Shown in pieces: positions 34,874 to 44,891 of a DNA stretch of 64,000 nucleotides (the first letter of the stretch is position 1; each line of letters starts with the position of its first letter). The stretch lies in assembly GCF_000826545.1 (NCBI RefSeq), contig NZ_CDME01000008.1:620001-684000 (forward strand), read 5' to 3'. Both the position numbers and the translations under genes were made by a program. Under the pieces are notes generated by a model. The model did no database searches, had not been told where the DNA came from, and worked only from the letters and a program-made list of their open reading frames with translations. The stretch is from Kibdelosporangium sp. MJ126-NF4. Its GTDB lineage: Bacteria; Actinomycetota; Actinomycetes; Mycobacteriales; Pseudonocardiaceae.

Positions 34874-36247
34874 CTACAGTCCGAAGAAGTCCTTGACGCC
34901 GCCGGCGGCCTTGCTGACGCCCTCGTCGATCGCCTTGCCCGCGCTGCTGATGCCGTCGCCGACGGAACCGGCCACATCGGACACCGTATCGACGACCGCG
35001 CCGGGGTCGACCGACACGTCGAAGCCGACCTTGCCGCCGACGCCGAGCCCGATCCCGAACGATCCGCCGACGTGGAACTTCCCGTCGTTACCCATACCCA
35101 GTTGGGCGTCGGCTTCAACCCCCGCGCCTGCCCAGGCCTCACCGTGCACACCGGCACCGACACCGCCGACCTCGGCGCCGATCTCGCCTTCGGCCCGCGC
35201 ACCGGCGAACGCACCGGCGCTGACGTCCGCGCCGCCCCAGCCGATGTTGGCCTCAGCCTCGGCCTTCGCGCCGACGAACACCTCGCCCTTGCCGGAAACG
35301 CTGGCGTGGTCGCCCCACTTGACCTCGCCCTCGGCCCCCGCCTTGGCCAGGTACGCCTCGGCACTGGCACCGGCGGTCAGCCCGTCAGGGCCCCACTTGG
35401 CGTGCGCCTCGGCACCAGCGCCGAGCACGTCGACGCTGGCCTTGCCAGTGCCGGAGAAGGTGCCGTTGTCGAACTTGCCCTCGGCCTCCGCGCCCCAGAC
35501 CTTGGCCTCGGCCTGGGCCTTCCACTCGCCCTCGGGGATCTCGATGCCCAGTTCCTTGAGCGCGCCCGTCATCAGGCCGCCGAGCATGTCGCCCATGCCG
35601 CTCTGGTTCTGGCTGCCGAACTCGCGGTTGTAGCTCTTGCCGCCCGGCCCCTTGTGCCAGCCCGGCTTGTTCGGGTTGTGGCCGTCGACGCCGAACCCGC
35701 GCTCCTGGCCGACCTGCTTGGAGTACTTGCCTTCCCCGTCGTCCTGCATGCCGAACATCGAGGCGATCGTGCCGCCGGTCTCCGCCAGCTTGTCGCGGGC
35801 GTTCTGCAGGACGGTCTGCGCGTCGTGGAACGCGGCCGCGGCCGGGTCGGTGAACTGGGTGACGACGCCGCCGTTCTGCGCGGCGGTCAGCGCGTCCGCG
35901 GCGGCGGCGCGGGACGCTGCCATCGCCTCGGTGTACATCTCGATCGCCCGCTGGGCCTCGCCCTGCGCCCACGTCAGCGTGTCGCCGAAGTCGGCGAGCG
36001 CCTGGCCGCCCAGCCCCATGTTCTCGACCGCGTCCATCCACTTGGGTGGTTCCTGGCCGAACATGTCGAGGAAGCTGTTCGCGGCCTGGCCGGTCCACTC
36101 GACCACGTCGACCGAACCGAGGTCACGGCCGACCGAGCCGACCTGTTTGACGTTCTCCACCAGCGCCTTGATGTCGGAGGAGATCGCCTCGGGTACCCCG
36201 GGGACGAGTGCCCTGGGGTCCATCGTCTGTCCGAGTTCGGCAGCCAT
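34874..36247 (-). CDS. Large T7SS-type secreted protein with WxG N-domain and Ala/Gly-rich beta repeats
   Basis: A 457-residue protein. Residues 1-130 are helical and carry the WXG motif (WTGQAANSF, W51) found in T7SS-secreted proteins. Residues ~245-400 are built from repeated short strands of the type AEAKVWGAEAEG and GAEAHAKWG, strongly Ala/Gly/Glu-rich, resembling a beta-helical or barrel-like region. The last ~50 residues form an amphipathic helical tail ending VKDFFGL. Its ATG overlaps the upstream gene's TGA (TGATG). It is probably a secreted effector or envelope protein of an ESX system; no toxin domain or immunity gene was recognised. Core ESX machinery (EccC and others) is not in this window. 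Confidence 0.8.
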   Translation of the reverse strand: MAAELGQTMDPRALVPGVPEAISSDIKALVENVKQVGSVGRDLGSVDVVEWTGQAANSFLDMFGQEPPKWMDAVENMGLGGQALADFGDTLTWAQGEAQRAIEMYTEAMAASRAAAADALTAAQNGGVVTQFTDPAAAAFHDAQTVLQNARDKLAETGGTIASMFGMQDDGEGKYSKQVGQERGFGVDGHNPNKPGWHKGPGGKSYNREFGSQNQSGMGDMLGGLMTGALKELGIEIPEGEWKAQAEAKVWGAEAEGKFDNGTFSGTGKASVDVLGAGAEAHAKWGPDGLTAGASAEAYLAKAGAEGEVKWGDHASVSGKGEVFVGAKAEAEANIGWGGADVSAGAFAGARAEGEIGAEVGGVGAGVHGEAWAGAGVEADAQLGMGNDGKFHVGGSFGIGLGVGGKVGFDVSVDPGAVVDTVSDVAGSVGDGISSAGKAIDEGVSKAAGGVKDFFGL

Positions 36248-36675
36248 CAGAACACCATCCGTCCGGGTCCGGTCGGGCCGGCGCCCGGAGCTGACTCAGT
36301 GCCACCGCCGGGGTCGAGCCGCCCGGAGATGTTGGGGACGATGCCGATCGCGCCGCCGGTGAGACCACTGTCCCCGCCGCCGTCGAAGAGGTCACCGACC
36401 TTGCCGAGGACGTCGCCGACCCCGGTTTCCTTTTCCAAGTACTTCCCGGCCGCGGTGATCAGGTTGTCGCCATGACCATCGGCCTTCGTTTTCAGGTCAT
36501 CGACATGTTTCTTCATGTCCTCGATGAACACGCCCCAGCCCTGCTGAACGCCCGGATGACCGTAGTCACCGCTCGGCGGCTGCCAGACAGCACTGGCGAC
36601 TGCGCCTACCACGTCCCCGATCTTGTTCGCGGCGCTGCGCAACTCCTCAGGAACTATCCCAAACCCGTTGGGCAT
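36247..36675 (-). CDS. ESX-type small secreted protein (WXG100/DUF2580-like)
   Basis: A 142-residue protein whose first ~90 residues form a helical hairpin typical of ESX partner proteins (VPEELRSAANKIGDVVGAVA, then VFIEDMKKHVDDLKTKADGH). The C-terminal ~50 residues are Gly-rich and flexible. It lacks a signal peptide, as expected for a T7SS substrate. ATG 36675 is preferred over GTG 36687 because a GGGG Shine-Dalgarno sits about 11 bases upstream. It is first in the leftward operon and is the likely partner of the larger WxG protein. Confidence 0.76.
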   Translation of the reverse strand: MPNGFGIVPEELRSAANKIGDVVGAVASAVWQPPSGDYGHPGVQQGWGVFIEDMKKHVDDLKTKADGHGDNLITAAGKYLEKETGVGDVLGKVGDLFDGGGDSGLTGGAIGIVPNISGRLDPGGGTESAPGAGPTGPGRMVF

Positions 36676-36687
36676 GACGGCTTTCAC

Positions 36688-36861
36688 CCCAGTCGAATCG
36701 AACGCCCCGTGCGATCGCTCCGACGCACACCGCCTGGCCGCGGTTCCATCGAAGTTCTCACCCGTTTGAGGTGTTGTACCAGACCAGGATGCACCTTGAT
36801 GGGGCGAACGGCCGCTTGAAAGCCGCCAAATGGCGGCTGACCTGCTGGTTTCAGGAGAGGA
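36688..36861 (-). other. Intergenic region between jetD and the T7SS operon
   Basis: This 174-bp gap has no gene. At 36821-36838, AGCCGCCA and TGGCGGCT form an 8-bp hairpin followed, leftward, by TTC. It is a weak candidate terminator for the Wadjet operon. The promoter of the T7SS operon must lie to its left, but no convincing -35/-10 pair was recognised. Confidence 0.5.
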
Positions 36862-38139
36862 TTAACCGTCTGTACACGTATGGGACCGGTGGCGTATCGA
36901 CCGTCGGCCGGGTCCGCGCAGGTCGTCGATGAGCTCGGGGAGGACCAGTTCCTCTTCGACCTGGACACCGCGCCGTTCCATCGCCGAGCGAAGGTCACTG
37001 TCCCAGGTGGCGCTGACCGGCCGACCGGTCAGTGTTGCCCCGGTTGTGTCCACCGCCTGGTACGCGCGGGCGTCGAACCGCCACGGCCGCCACGGCAGCC
37101 GTTCTCGCAGGGTGTTGCCGATCCGTATGCCGCCCCAGTCGAAGTCGCCGTGGTAGGCGAAGCGGGCGCCGCCCGCCGCGAGCAGTTCGAGTAGTCGCCA
37201 CACAGCGACGGACGGCTGACCGTTCACACACACCATCGGAGGGCAGGCGACCCCGAGTTCGTCCGCCGCCGACGCGAGCACGATCGGGTTCTCACACATC
37301 CAGACCAGACCGTCGCCGACCCCGAGATCGATGTCGTCCCGAGTCAGCTGCCGCAACGTCAGCACGCACGGCTCGCCGTCCTCGCTGGCCATGGCGAGCA
37401 TCCGGCCGGTCGTGGTCCCTGACCCGCCGCGGAGCCCGAGGCACAGCACGGACGACGACAGCTCGTCCAGGTGCACGCCCACGGCCGCCCACACGGCACG
37501 CCGTTCGGCCGCCGAGTTGTCACCGCCCGGCACCGCACCGGCGAGAACCCTGGCCGCCGACAGGACGACGGTCGTCAATGGACGCCCAGCATCCAGGTTG
37601 TGCGCGTTGCCGGTGGTCTCCACGGCCAGCCTGCCGAGCGCGACACCACCCGACGGCAGCCGTTCGAGAACCACAGTCGCGGACGTGACCAGTGCCGACG
37701 CCGTCACAGGATCGCGTGCGAGCCTGCGCACGATCCCCGTGGCATCGAGCCAGGCACGCCACGGCGCCAGTTCCGGACGTCGCGCGACCAGGTCGTCCAG
37801 CGGCGCCAGGACAGCCGCCCACGCAGCGATCTCGTCCGCACGCCTCGGCACAGCCCCGACCAACGACACGACAGCGCCGACCAGCCCATCCGGCGCGGCG
37901 CCACTGCGGCGCAGAACGTCGTCCACGTCGTCGAGCGACACCGTCAATGACGTTCCGGCGCCCGCGCGCCTGCCGAGCAGCCGCTCGATGGCACGCCGCT
38001 GATCATGCGTCGGTGACGCGAGCGTGACAGTCCCGGTCAACGGCTTCCCACTTGCCAGCCGTTTGCGCAGGCGGTCAAGCAGCCACTCGGTGTCCGAGGT
38101 ACCGAGCAGCCTGTGCAGGCGATCGTGGTCGTCGGTCAT
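36862..38139 (-). CDS. jetD: Wadjet type II JetD: topoisomerase-like (Toprim) nuclease subunit
   Basis: A 425-residue TIGR02679/DUF2399-type protein. The N-terminal ~270 residues form the arm domain. The C-terminal part is a Toprim fold with the catalytic Glu in CENP (E283) and the acidic pair HGDFDWGG (D332, D334), which coordinate Mg. In the Wadjet complex this subunit cleaves plasmid DNA after the SMC motor has extruded it. Here the DxD and Glu are both intact, so an active nuclease is expected. The start overlaps jetC by 4 bp (38136-38139). It is the last gene of the leftward operon. Confidence 0.93.
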   Translation of the reverse strand: MTDDHDRLHRLLGTSDTEWLLDRLRKRLASGKPLTGTVTLASPTHDQRRAIERLLGRRAGAGTSLTVSLDDVDDVLRRSGAAPDGLVGAVVSLVGAVPRRADEIAAWAAVLAPLDDLVARRPELAPWRAWLDATGIVRRLARDPVTASALVTSATVVLERLPSGGVALGRLAVETTGNAHNLDAGRPLTTVVLSAARVLAGAVPGGDNSAAERRAVWAAVGVHLDELSSSVLCLGLRGGSGTTTGRMLAMASEDGEPCVLTLRQLTRDDIDLGVGDGLVWMCENPIVLASAADELGVACPPMVCVNGQPSVAVWRLLELLAAGGARFAYHGDFDWGGIRIGNTLRERLPWRPWRFDARAYQAVDTTGATLTGRPVSATWDSDLRSAMERRGVQVEEELVLPELIDDLRGPGRRSIRHRSHTCTDG

Positions 38140-41100
38140 CGAACCGGGTACGGCCGATCGGCGCGCACACGTTCACGCCCGTCCCACCGCCACGGTGTCA
38201 CCAGCACGGCGTCGATGCCGTCCCGACGCGCGAGCTGGGCGATGGCCAGGCCGGGGACCTGGGGGTAGCACCCCCACTCGCGTTCACTCGTCATCACGAC
38301 GTCAAGGTCGAACGAGGCCAGCAGGCCGAGGCACTTCGCACGTGAGTCGTCGTCGACGCCCGCGAACGCCTCGTCGAGGGCGATCAACCGCGGGGCGTGC
38401 GGATTGCCCGACGAGGAGTAGAACGATGAGGCGGCGGCGAACAGTGGAACCGAGGCTGCCAGCACTCGCTCACCACCGGAGGCCGGACCCGTCGCCGGGC
38501 GCCACTGCCCGTCCTGGTGGCGCTGGATCACGAATTCGTGCCACGACCTGTAGTCCAGTGCTCGGGTCAGCTGCTCCACCCAGCCGCCCGAGCGGTCCTC
38601 GGAGTGTTCCCGGTTGATCTGCTCCTGGAGGAACTCTCCGACCGTCTGGCGGTCCGCGAGGCTCCACGCGTCGGCGGTCTGCCGCAGTAGCCGGTCCCGC
38701 ACCCGATCGAGCCCCTCGGGAGCGGTGCGAGCGGTCCGCCACTGCAGGCGCAGCCGCATGCCGGTCGAGGTCGGGCGCTCGGCGAGGTCGGCGTTGATCG
38801 CCCGGACCTGGTCCTCGGCGTTGACGATCAGTTCCTGCAGCGTCCCGGCCACCTCGTTGATCAGGTGGTTCTCCAGTATCTCGCGCTCCTTCGCGGACAG
38901 CAGCGCCTTGCGCTGTCCGGTTTCCTCCGCCAGCGCGGACACCAGCGTGGGAATGTCCTGCGAACGTGCCTGGAACACGACGTCGACGACGATGATTCCG
39001 TCTCGCACGACCATCCCGACGGAATGTCCGTGCGCGGACAGCGCGTCGGTGAGCAGTTTGTGTTCACTCGAGACGCGTTGCTGGATCAGTTCCCATGGCC
39101 GGTCGGCGTCGTCGACACTGTCCAGTGCCGTGTTGATGGCACGGGCCAGCGCGACCGCCGGATTGGGCGCCCACTCAGTCGTGGGATCGGGGACGTCCAG
39201 CTCGGGAAGAGCTGTGGCGAGCAGGCCGGTCCGGGCGAAGGCACGCAGCTGGGCGATGGCCTGGTCTCGCTCGGCCGCCGCGATCGAGATCGAGTCACGC
39301 AGCTCCTCGCGGCGCCCCTCAGCCCTGCCGCGTTTCTCGATCGCGATCCGTTCCGTGTCGCGTGCCTGCTTCTCCCTCCGGTCGCGCTCGTCCAGTTCGG
39401 CAGCGACCGCGTCGAGCTTCCGGTACAGCTCCTCGACACCCGCGCCCGCGGTCTCGACAAGGACCCGGTGCCGCTCGGTAGCGACCTCGGCTTCGACGCG
39501 TGCGCTGGTCGCGACCTCCAGTGCCTGCTCACGTTCTTCCACAGCGGTCAACAGTTCCTGTTGTGCGTCAGCGAGATTCTGCTGTGCTCGCCGCAGAGCC
39601 CTGGCAGCGGGCCACAACGCGGCCAGCGCCACCCGGTAGTCGCCGATCGCGGCCCGCACGACGGCGAGTTCGTCCGGATCGGACGGCAGGCCGACATCAC
39701 CAGCGAACTCGGTCACCGCACCGTGCATGCTGTCCGACGCCTTGGTCCGTTCGTCAACCAGGACAACGGCATCGCCCAGCCGCCTGTCGATGCGCCGTTT
39801 CGCGTCGTGCTCGCTCGCGAGCTTGACGTGCGCTTCCCGAAGATGGCTGTCCTTCGGCTGTTTCCGGTGCTCAGCGGCCAGCGCGTCCCGGTCGGCGACC
39901 AGCCGTGTCATGGCATCGGCGAGTTCGGCAATGCGCTGGCCCAGCAGAGCCAGCTCGTCGTGCAGCCGCTCGACGCGGGCACGGCGTGCGGCCTCACGGG
40001 CACCTTCACCGATGTAACCGGCCGACTCCTTGTGCCACGAGCCGTGCAGGACGCCGTTGGCGAACCGGCCGTCGACCGCTACCCACGTCGCTGAACCCGG
40101 TCCCAGCCCGATCGCCAGCAGGACCGAGGTGACCGTGTCGTCCGTGAGCGCGCCTGCCGCGGGGTCTGCCCGGTCGACCGCGGGGGTGAGAACGGCGGTG
40201 AGCCCGCCCGCCGGTGCGGTGTCGCCGGGCACGACGACGACATCACCGGTCGTGGCACGCAACTGTCCGTCCGGGCTGACCCAGGCGTCCAGGATCCCGG
40301 CGGCTTCCAGCGCAGCTTCCAGGCCCGCGCGGTGCTCGTCGGCCACCCCGTCGACGAAGTCGACAACCTTCCACAATGGAGCACCAGGACGATCGTCGCG
40401 TACCCCTTGGTCGCGCGTGTGCGGGAGTGGCGGAGCGTCGTGCCCGCCCGCCTCCAGCCGTTCGATCTCCTCGACGACGGCCGTCCGTTCGGTCTCGGCC
40501 TGGCGTTGCCCGGCTTCGATCGCCGCCTGCCTGCGGCCGAGTTCGTTCGTCGCCCGCATGACTGCTTCGTCGATGGCCGCCCCGGCGGGGTTGGCCCCGT
40601 CGAGCGTCTCCACCCACCCGTCCAGTGCGGCGAGCACATCGTCCATATCGGACACCGCGAGCCGGGTCGACTCGGCGAGGAAAGTCCGGTAGGCGGCGAC
40701 GAGTTCGGTGCCGCGCTCAACCGTCACGCGGTCCGCGTCAGCGATCCGGTCGGCTGCGGCCTGCTGCTCGGCGGTGATCCGATCCACGTCCGCCCGCGCC
40801 GACCTCAGGTCGTTCTCGGCTTTGACCGCCGCATCGAGCAGCTCCTGCAGACGCCCCACTGCCTTGCTCTGCCGTTCGACGAGCGCGGCACCCGCCCGCT
40901 CATCGGCGTTGGCGACGACCACGGCATGGCCATCGGCGACACGCGCGGCCGCCGCGGCATGTCCCGCCGCGTTTCGGTCGCGTTCATAGGCTTCCGCGTC
41001 GACCTCGGCGGCCTCGCGGGCCTGCGTCACCTGCTTCTCTCGCCGCTGCGCGGTGCCCACGGCTGACGCGTGTACCAGTTGCCTGGATTCCGCGAACTTC

Positions 41101-42161
41101 CGCAACTTCTCGGCATCCGCCCCTGCTTGCTTGAGCGCTTCGGCGTCGCGCATCTCGGGGCTGTCCTGCAGGGCGGTCCGCCTGGCTTCCAGGTGAACGC
41201 GTGCGTCGGCCAGTTCGCCCAGCAGCCGCTGCGACTCTTCCAGTGCCCGCGTGGCCTCGTCGTGCGCGTTGTCCGCCTCGCCCATGTCCCGGCCGAGTTG
41301 TTCATAGCGGCTGTGGGTCTGCCGGGGCGCTGCGGCACGGCGTTTGGCCGCGACTCGGGCGTAGCGTCGGTAATGGGTGAGGAACGCTTCCGCCGCCGAC
41401 CTCGCCTCGTCGAGACCGCGCAACGCCTCGCGCTCCTCGTCGAGACCGCGGAACGCTTCGGCCACTGTGGTGACCAGCGCGGGGTCGAGCGGCGGAAGCG
41501 CCTCGGTGAGCGCGCGGGACAGCAGTTTCTCGTCCGGCTTCTTGGACAGTTGCGGTTGCCGCAGTTGGATCAGGAGGTTGACGAGCGCCTCGTAGCGGTG
41601 TGCGCCCAGCCCGAACAACGCCTCGTCCACCGCGCGCCGGTACTCGGTGGCCGTGTCGTACACCGTTCCGTGCCCGTCGAGCGAATCCTTGAGCTTCTCC
41701 CTGCTCAGTGCCACCTTGGTCGGGCCGACCAGTGACAGGTCGTGGCCGACGCGCCTGTCGGTCACGAAGAACCAGTGCCGCGCGATCCCGCGCCCGGCAA
41801 CGGCTTTCATACCGCAGCCGATCGTCCGGTACTCGGTGCCGCCGTCGGGAAGGGCCCTGCCGAACTCCAGCCACGTGTAGCCGAGACGCTCGTTGTGCGG
41901 ATGCTTCCCGCCGAGCAGCAGGTTCCACTCCATCCGCTTGTTGCGGTCACCGTCCGGTTCGACGCGGTGCGCCGACAGTTCCCCGTCGAGCAGGAACGGC
42001 AGCGTCAGAGCGAGCACTTTGGACTTGCCCGTCCCGTTGTTGCCGCGCAGCAACAACCGGCCGTCGTGGAAGTGGAACTCCTCCACGTCGTAGTAGAACA
42101 GGTCGACAAGACCGGCGCGCAGCGGCTGCCATCGATCTCGATGCGGGACCGGTGACGTCAC
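38136..42161 (-). CDS. jetC: Wadjet type II JetC: SMC/MukB-like ATPase
   Basis: A 1341-residue SMC-like ATPase of the TIGR02680 type. The N-terminal Walker A is GNNGTGKS (about residues 40-47). Long helical, probably coiled-coil regions flank a hinge near the middle. At the C-terminus are the ABC signature ASGGERVLAAS (near 1225) and Walker B LIALDEAFAGVDD (near 1257). Length and layout fit the DNA-loop-extruding motor of Wadjet. Both ATPase half-sites are intact. The start overlaps jetB by 4 bp. It would assemble with the kleisin JetA and JetB and present DNA to JetD. Confidence 0.94.
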   Translation of the reverse strand: MTSPVPHRDRWQPLRAGLVDLFYYDVEEFHFHDGRLLLRGNNGTGKSKVLALTLPFLLDGELSAHRVEPDGDRNKRMEWNLLLGGKHPHNERLGYTWLEFGRALPDGGTEYRTIGCGMKAVAGRGIARHWFFVTDRRVGHDLSLVGPTKVALSREKLKDSLDGHGTVYDTATEYRRAVDEALFGLGAHRYEALVNLLIQLRQPQLSKKPDEKLLSRALTEALPPLDPALVTTVAEAFRGLDEEREALRGLDEARSAAEAFLTHYRRYARVAAKRRAAAPRQTHSRYEQLGRDMGEADNAHDEATRALEESQRLLGELADARVHLEARRTALQDSPEMRDAEALKQAGADAEKLRKFAESRQLVHASAVGTAQRREKQVTQAREAAEVDAEAYERDRNAAGHAAAAARVADGHAVVVANADERAGAALVERQSKAVGRLQELLDAAVKAENDLRSARADVDRITAEQQAAADRIADADRVTVERGTELVAAYRTFLAESTRLAVSDMDDVLAALDGWVETLDGANPAGAAIDEAVMRATNELGRRQAAIEAGQRQAETERTAVVEEIERLEAGGHDAPPLPHTRDQGVRDDRPGAPLWKVVDFVDGVADEHRAGLEAALEAAGILDAWVSPDGQLRATTGDVVVVPGDTAPAGGLTAVLTPAVDRADPAAGALTDDTVTSVLLAIGLGPGSATWVAVDGRFANGVLHGSWHKESAGYIGEGAREAARRARVERLHDELALLGQRIAELADAMTRLVADRDALAAEHRKQPKDSHLREAHVKLASEHDAKRRIDRRLGDAVVLVDERTKASDSMHGAVTEFAGDVGLPSDPDELAVVRAAIGDYRVALAALWPAARALRRAQQNLADAQQELLTAVEEREQALEVATSARVEAEVATERHRVLVETAGAGVEELYRKLDAVAAELDERDRREKQARDTERIAIEKRGRAEGRREELRDSISIAAAERDQAIAQLRAFARTGLLATALPELDVPDPTTEWAPNPAVALARAINTALDSVDDADRPWELIQQRVSSEHKLLTDALSAHGHSVGMVVRDGIIVVDVVFQARSQDIPTLVSALAEETGQRKALLSAKEREILENHLINEVAGTLQELIVNAEDQVRAINADLAERPTSTGMRLRLQWRTARTAPEGLDRVRDRLLRQTADAWSLADRQTVGEFLQEQINREHSEDRSGGWVEQLTRALDYRSWHEFVIQRHQDGQWRPATGPASGGERVLAASVPLFAAASSFYSSSGNPHAPRLIALDEAFAGVDDDSRAKCLGLLASFDLDVVMTSEREWGCYPQVPGLAIAQLARRDGIDAVLVTPWRWDGRERVRADRPYPVR

Positions 42162-43342
42162 TTCGCCTTCCTTTCCCGGATGACGGGCGCGGCCACCTTG
42201 TACCGGCCGATCGCGGGACGTGCCCGCACTGTGTCATCGGCGGAGGTTTCGACCAGCCGAAGCGCCCGCAGTTTGGCCAGCGCGATGGTCAACAGTTCGG
42301 CGTCCGCGCCCGGCTCGGTGACACCTCGGCGCCAGAAGGACTTGTGCTCCTGCGCCATCTTCCGGACGTACGCGCGCAGAGCGTCAAGCTGCACAGGCCC
42401 ATCCTGCGTCGCAAGGTGTTCGGCGACGAGCAACGTGACGTGGCCGTCGGTGCGCTGTTCGGGCATCCACACGTCGGTCAGTTCGTCCTCCGGGTCGACC
42501 ATCGCGATGCCTTCGGCGCGCACCTCGGTGACCAGGCCGGTGGCGTCCTCGATGCGTTTCGTGATGGCATAGCGTTGTCCCGTGAGGTATGCGCGCTCGT
42601 CGTCGGTCAACTCGTCGTAGTAGACAACAGGATCATCGAGCAGCCGACGGGTGAGGCGATGGCGCAACGCGCGGTTGCGCAGGTCGTCGGTATCGGCGAC
42701 CGCCTCGTGGGCCAACTCGTCCAGCCGGTCCGCGAGGTCGTCCGCCGCGATGGTCGAAGGGCCGCGGCTTCCGGTCAGCATTGCCGCCAGCACTCGGCGC
42801 CGCACGTCGTACAACACGTCCCCGCTGTCACTGAGGTACGCGTCCTCGTCCCCGGCGACTTTCTCCAGCACGCCCCACATGAGCAACAGGCGCACCGCGG
42901 CGACCAGGTCCGACCGTTCGTCGCGTTTGCCGAGGGTGAAGGACATCCCGGCTGCGGTGAGTTCGGGTTCGCTCGCCGCGGCCAGCACACCCTCGGCGAG
43001 GCGGCCGAGCGTGATCTGCGCGTCGGCGCGTTCCAGTACGGCCAAAGCCAGGCACAGCAACACATATCGCCTGCGCCCGAAAGGCGGCTTGCCCTTGCCG
43101 TCGGTGGCCGCGTGCGTGTCGTCGGCCGTGGTCGGAGCGATCTTGAACAGCCGTGCGGACTCGGCGTTGACCACGAGTCGCCAGCCGGTCTCGGCGGACA
43201 GCCAGTTCTGCAGGTGCGTGGCGTGCCGCCGGACCAGCCGCAGGACCTCGTCGTCGGCGCCCGCGGTCAGCAGCGGTCTCGTCAGGATCGCCCGCATCGC
43301 TTTGCGCTGCTGGGCAAGGGTTTCGTCGGCGAACGCGGTCAC
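42158..43342 (-). CDS. jetB: Wadjet type II JetB: MukE-like KITE subunit
   Basis: A 394-residue TIGR02678-type protein, with winged-helix-like segments suited to a kleisin-bound KITE protein (RYVLLCLALAVLERADAQIT and KLRALRLVETSADDTVRARP). Length and operon position between the kleisin and the SMC genes fit JetB. Overlaps of 4 bp on both sides (43339-43342 and 42158-42161) imply fixed stoichiometry by coupled translation. No catalytic motif is expected or seen. Confidence 0.9.
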   Translation of the reverse strand: MTAFADETLAQQRKAMRAILTRPLLTAGADDEVLRLVRRHATHLQNWLSAETGWRLVVNAESARLFKIAPTTADDTHAATDGKGKPPFGRRRYVLLCLALAVLERADAQITLGRLAEGVLAAASEPELTAAGMSFTLGKRDERSDLVAAVRLLLMWGVLEKVAGDEDAYLSDSGDVLYDVRRRVLAAMLTGSRGPSTIAADDLADRLDELAHEAVADTDDLRNRALRHRLTRRLLDDPVVYYDELTDDERAYLTGQRYAITKRIEDATGLVTEVRAEGIAMVDPEDELTDVWMPEQRTDGHVTLLVAEHLATQDGPVQLDALRAYVRKMAQEHKSFWRRGVTEPGADAELLTIALAKLRALRLVETSADDTVRARPAIGRYKVAAPVIRERKAK

Positions 43343-44886
43343 GCGATGGCCTGCGTCCGTCGCTCGGCGGCGAGGTCGACGATCTCGATGATGTGCTCGG
43401 GTCCGTGCAGCACTCCGTCCTCGGTCTGCACACTGACAGTGCCGCCGTCGTGGACGACGCTCATCCGGATCTCCATGGTCCCGTCACTCGTGGTTGTCCG
43501 TACGTCGGTGTCGCCCGGCGCGCGGGCCGACAGCGCGTCCCCGAGCAGGCCGAGGAAAAGCCGGAACGCCCGCGTGTCCAACGTGCCGAGCTGGGACAAC
43601 CTGATCGGGCCTGGCGTGACCAGTCGTCGGCGCGCCTCGCCGACCTGCTCGGACTCCAGCGCGGCCTGTTCTGCGAGGTATTGCCGTTGCGCGGCACGGT
43701 CCACGACCCGGTTGGGCTGACCGCGCCGCTCGTAGGATCCTGTCCGGCGCAACTGCGGGCTGATCTGTACGCCCGGGGCGAGCGACCATGGTGTGCTCGG
43801 CGCGGGTTGTTCCGCGTCCCAGGCGGCGATGGTTTCCCGGTCCACCGTGAGATGTCGTGCGGAATGCAGGCCGAAAGCGGTTCGCCACAACCGATGGGCG
43901 GCGGCGTCGTCGGGGGCTTCGGCGAACCACCGCGCCAGCGTCCGGAAATCCGCCGAACGGTCGGAACGGCCGGAGCGTCGTTCGTTGAGCGTGGCCACGG
44001 TGTCGATGAGCTGCGTGATCGCGATGACGGCGGCACCACGCAGCAACCTGGCCTGCGAGAGATGACGGGAGTCGGCCGAGACGAACCAGTCGTGCAGGCC
44101 CCGCCACCGGTTGCGCCACGAAGCAACGCCTGCCTCGACGGCGGTCGCGTGTGCGTCCGGCGCTGCGTCCGCGGCCTCGCGCATGGCAGCGATGGTGAGC
44201 AAGTGCTCCACGTCCGCCTGTGCCATCCTGCCGAGCAGAGTGGCGATCTCGGCGCCCCGGTTGGCCAGGTCCGCGATGAACCTGTCGATGTAGTCGATCA
44301 ACTGTTGCTTGTAGGCGATGAACGCGTCCATGTCGCCGTCGGCGAAGTCGATCACCCGTCGCAGCGAGGCCATGAACGCCTGTGCGTTGTCGGCAAGTCC
44401 GGTGAACCGTTCGGCAAGCGCGAGCAACAGCAGATGCACTTTGGCCGGGTCCGGGTCGGCCGCGCCTGCCATCTCGGCGAGCGCTCGCAACTGCCCGGCA
44501 ATGTCCTCCAACGCGACCGACTGAAGAGAACCCCGCCGCCCCAACGCCTCGTCGTAGACGGCAAGCGCCTCCTCAGCCGCCTGACCGGCCGCCGTGAGCT
44601 GGTACAGGTAACGCGCCCGGTGGAAGTCCGCGACGCTCGTCACCCGGCTCGTGTCCGGGTCGGCACGCAGATTGCCCCACTCGACCAGTTGCTGCAGCGA
44701 GCCCGCGATCGCCTCGACGTCACCTGCCCGCCCAAGCTCACCCGCGATGTCCTCGGGCCGCATGTGAACGATGAAACGGTCTCTCGCCCGCGTGAACGTC
44801 AGCAGCACATCCCGGTACAACGCCGCGTTCCGCGCGCTCAGGTGCGCGAACGGCTGCGGCCCAGTGCTCTCCTCGCCTGCCATCAC
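43339..44886 (-). CDS. jetA: Wadjet type II JetA: MukF-like kleisin subunit
   Basis: A 515-residue TIGR02677-type protein, the kleisin of the Wadjet complex. The N-terminal ~130 residues contain a winged-helix-like domain (RNAALYRDVLLTFTRARDRF), the middle is a long helical region (AYKQQLIDYIDRFIADLANR), and the C-terminus is compact and strand-rich. It is the first jet gene of the operon, with GTG 44886 (or ATG 44883) as start. It lies 5 bp past the stop of a small unknown gene, so the promoter is probably upstream of that gene. Confidence 0.92.
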   Translation of the reverse strand: MMAGEESTGPQPFAHLSARNAALYRDVLLTFTRARDRFIVHMRPEDIAGELGRAGDVEAIAGSLQQLVEWGNLRADPDTSRVTSVADFHRARYLYQLTAAGQAAEEALAVYDEALGRRGSLQSVALEDIAGQLRALAEMAGAADPDPAKVHLLLLALAERFTGLADNAQAFMASLRRVIDFADGDMDAFIAYKQQLIDYIDRFIADLANRGAEIATLLGRMAQADVEHLLTIAAMREAADAAPDAHATAVEAGVASWRNRWRGLHDWFVSADSRHLSQARLLRGAAVIAITQLIDTVATLNERRSGRSDRSADFRTLARWFAEAPDDAAAHRLWRTAFGLHSARHLTVDRETIAAWDAEQPAPSTPWSLAPGVQISPQLRRTGSYERRGQPNRVVDRAAQRQYLAEQAALESEQVGEARRRLVTPGPIRLSQLGTLDTRAFRLFLGLLGDALSARAPGDTDVRTTTSDGTMEIRMSVVHDGGTVSVQTEDGVLHGPEHIIEIVDLAAERRTQAIA

Positions 44887-44891
44887 CTCGA

